Of a DNA stretch of 64,000 bases, positions 63,319 to 64,000 are shown in pieces (the first letter of the stretch is position 1; every line of letters starts with the position of its first letter). The position numbers and the translations under genes are program-made. Source of the DNA: Paenibacillus sp. JQZ6Y-1 (GTDB lineage Bacteria; Bacillota; Bacilli; Paenibacillales; Paenibacillaceae); assembly GCF_040719145.1 (NCBI RefSeq), contig NZ_JBFDUZ010000001.1, positions 2,666,001 to 2,730,000 of the forward strand, in the 5' to 3' direction. The notes beneath the pieces were generated by a model. That model had not been told where the DNA came from. It made no database searches and was given only the letters and a program-made list of their open reading frames with translations.

Positions 63319-64000
63319 TTATGCTCTCAAGCTAGAATCCACACATACCTGATCACGTCCGCTATTCTTCGCCTGATATAATGCCCGATCGGCGCGGTAG
63401 AATAGTGATTCGACGCTGACCTCTTTGTCCTTCCAGTTCCAGTCCGCAATGCCGCATGATACGGTAACATGCGGATCGGTTTCCTCAGAAACGGCAATAC
63501 GGATACGCTCAGCGATAAACTGCGCACGACCTTTATCCACCTGTGGCAAATATACTGCCAGCTCTTCGCCGCCCCAGCGTGCCGCAATATCGCCATCACG
63601 AATCTGCTGCTGTACCACTTTGCTGACCTGCTTGAGCACTTCGTCGCCCGTCTGATGACCATACGTGTCGTTGACCGCTTTAAATTTGTCGATATCCACC
63701 ATCAGCAACGAACCACTATAGGTTGCATTTTGATAATTTTTGATCGATTCGTCCAAATAGCGGCGCTGGTACAATCCAGTTAACGCATCCTTACTTGCCA
63801 TTCGGCTCAGTTCCGCATGCAGTGCGGCATTGGATACTGCCAAACCGATATGCGTCGTAATGACCTGTAATAGCTTGAAGTTATCATAGGAAAAGTAATG
63901 CTTGTCCTTATGACCAAGATAGATGGCTCCATTCACCTCGCCGCCGCCCATCATCGGCGAAGCGATCAATGAACATGCACCCGACTCACGCATAAAGATC
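63319..64000 (-). CDS. Diguanylate cyclase, GAF plus GGDEF (cut by right edge)
   Basis: The frame is open to the edge; the visible 226 residues are the end of a GAF-like domain (SGACSLIASPMMGGGEVNG, LLQVITTHIGLAVSNAAL) and a complete GGDEF domain. GGDEF signs: DALTGLYQRRYLDE, MVDIDKFKAVNDTYGHQTGD, ARWGGEELAVYLPQ and YRADRALYQAKNSGRD. The active site reads GGEEL, with Leu in place of the usual Phe. A product-inhibition I-site RxxD (RDGD) lies five residues before GGEEL. Probably makes cyclic di-GMP; the sensory N-terminus is outside the window. Confidence 0.9.
   Translation of the reverse strand, partial: IFMRESGACSLIASPMMGGGEVNGAIYLGHKDKHYFSYDNFKLLQVITTHIGLAVSNAALHAELSRMASKDALTGLYQRRYLDESIKNYQNATYSGSLLMVDIDKFKAVNDTYGHQTGDEVLKQVSKVVQQQIRDGDIAARWGGEELAVYLPQVDKGRAQFIAERIRIAVSEETDPHVTVSCGIADWNWKDKEVSVESLFYRADRALYQAKNSGRDQVCVDSSLRA

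Noticed and set aside
1..64000. CRISPR arrays, tRNA or rRNA genes, integrases or IS transposases
   Set aside because: None found on reading both strands; repeats seen are three dispersed palindromes and short local duplications only.

Overview
The window looks like chromosomal DNA of an endospore-former-type Bacillota, most likely Paenibacillus or a close relative. Evidence: the core order yicC-remA-gmk-rpoZ-coaBC-priA-def-fmt-rsmB-rlmN-prpC-prkC-rsgA-rpe is the Bacillus/Paenibacillus housekeeping block, accompanied by rpmB, fakA, degV, recG, ylbF/ylbG, ylaN and a bifunctional MetH-like/MTHFR gene; base composition is moderate, ribosome binding sites are strong, and TTG/GTG starts are common. 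No tRNA, rRNA, CRISPR array or transposase gene was seen.

Region 1 (1-16.8 kb, all minus strand) is the accessory part. A run of genes from about 14.0 kb to the left edge encodes a large sheath-like protein, a small Hcp/tail-tube-like protein, a J-domain protein, two FHA proteins, one intact and one catalytically degraded PP2C protein, three unassigned proteins with baseplate-like size and order, an Hsp70/actin-like ATPase with a SAP-like N-terminus, a DcrB/EagR-like protein and the start of a VgrG-like spike. A Ser/Thr kinase with a degraded glycine loop and a HEAT-repeat protein lie just upstream. I read it as a contractile-injection or type VI-like machine in a Gram-positive, controlled by threonine phosphorylation (kinase, PP2C, FHA) as in the Pseudomonas PpkA/PppA/Fha logic. 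The left end of the locus is outside the window.

Region 2 (17-24 kb) carries a YhjX-type MFS transporter next to a LytS/LytTR two-component pair resembling YpdA/YpdB. Two copies of TGCATTTCAT separated by exactly 11 bp lie between the regulator gene and the transporter gene. This is the spacing and nearly the sequence of the YpdB operator known in E. coli, so a complete pyruvate-type sensing and uptake circuit can be proposed from sequence. A DUF2680-like protein, a PRISE-type reductase and an HxlR regulator follow.

Region 3 (24-49 kb) is the core block: recG, fakB-like degV and fakA; rpmB on the opposite strand; then translation quality and maturation genes (rlmN, rsmB, fmt, def), PASTA kinase and phosphatase, ribosome assembly GTPase RsgA, primosome helicase PriA, CoA biosynthesis, omega subunit, guanylate kinase, RemA, YicC, methionine/folate metabolism and dapF. 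Region 4 (49-64 kb) is mixed: rqcH, a truncated SDR gene, PHP phosphoesterase, LysR regulator, ylbG/ylbF, an M20 amidohydrolase, ftsW with a short overlapping upstream ORF, an Asp23 protein, a Ca2+/H+ exchanger, ylaN, an HPr-like protein without the phosphorylatable histidine, an M29 aminopeptidase and a GGDEF protein cut by the right edge.

Three copies of a long palindromic intergenic element (about 130-140 bp) occur at 6.5, 29.9 and 49.2 kb. Their stems differ in sequence but stay self-complementary, and the middle copy carries a 65-bp insertion flanked by a 5-bp direct repeat. With the injection-like locus and the YpdAB-YhjX circuit, these are the main points of interest.
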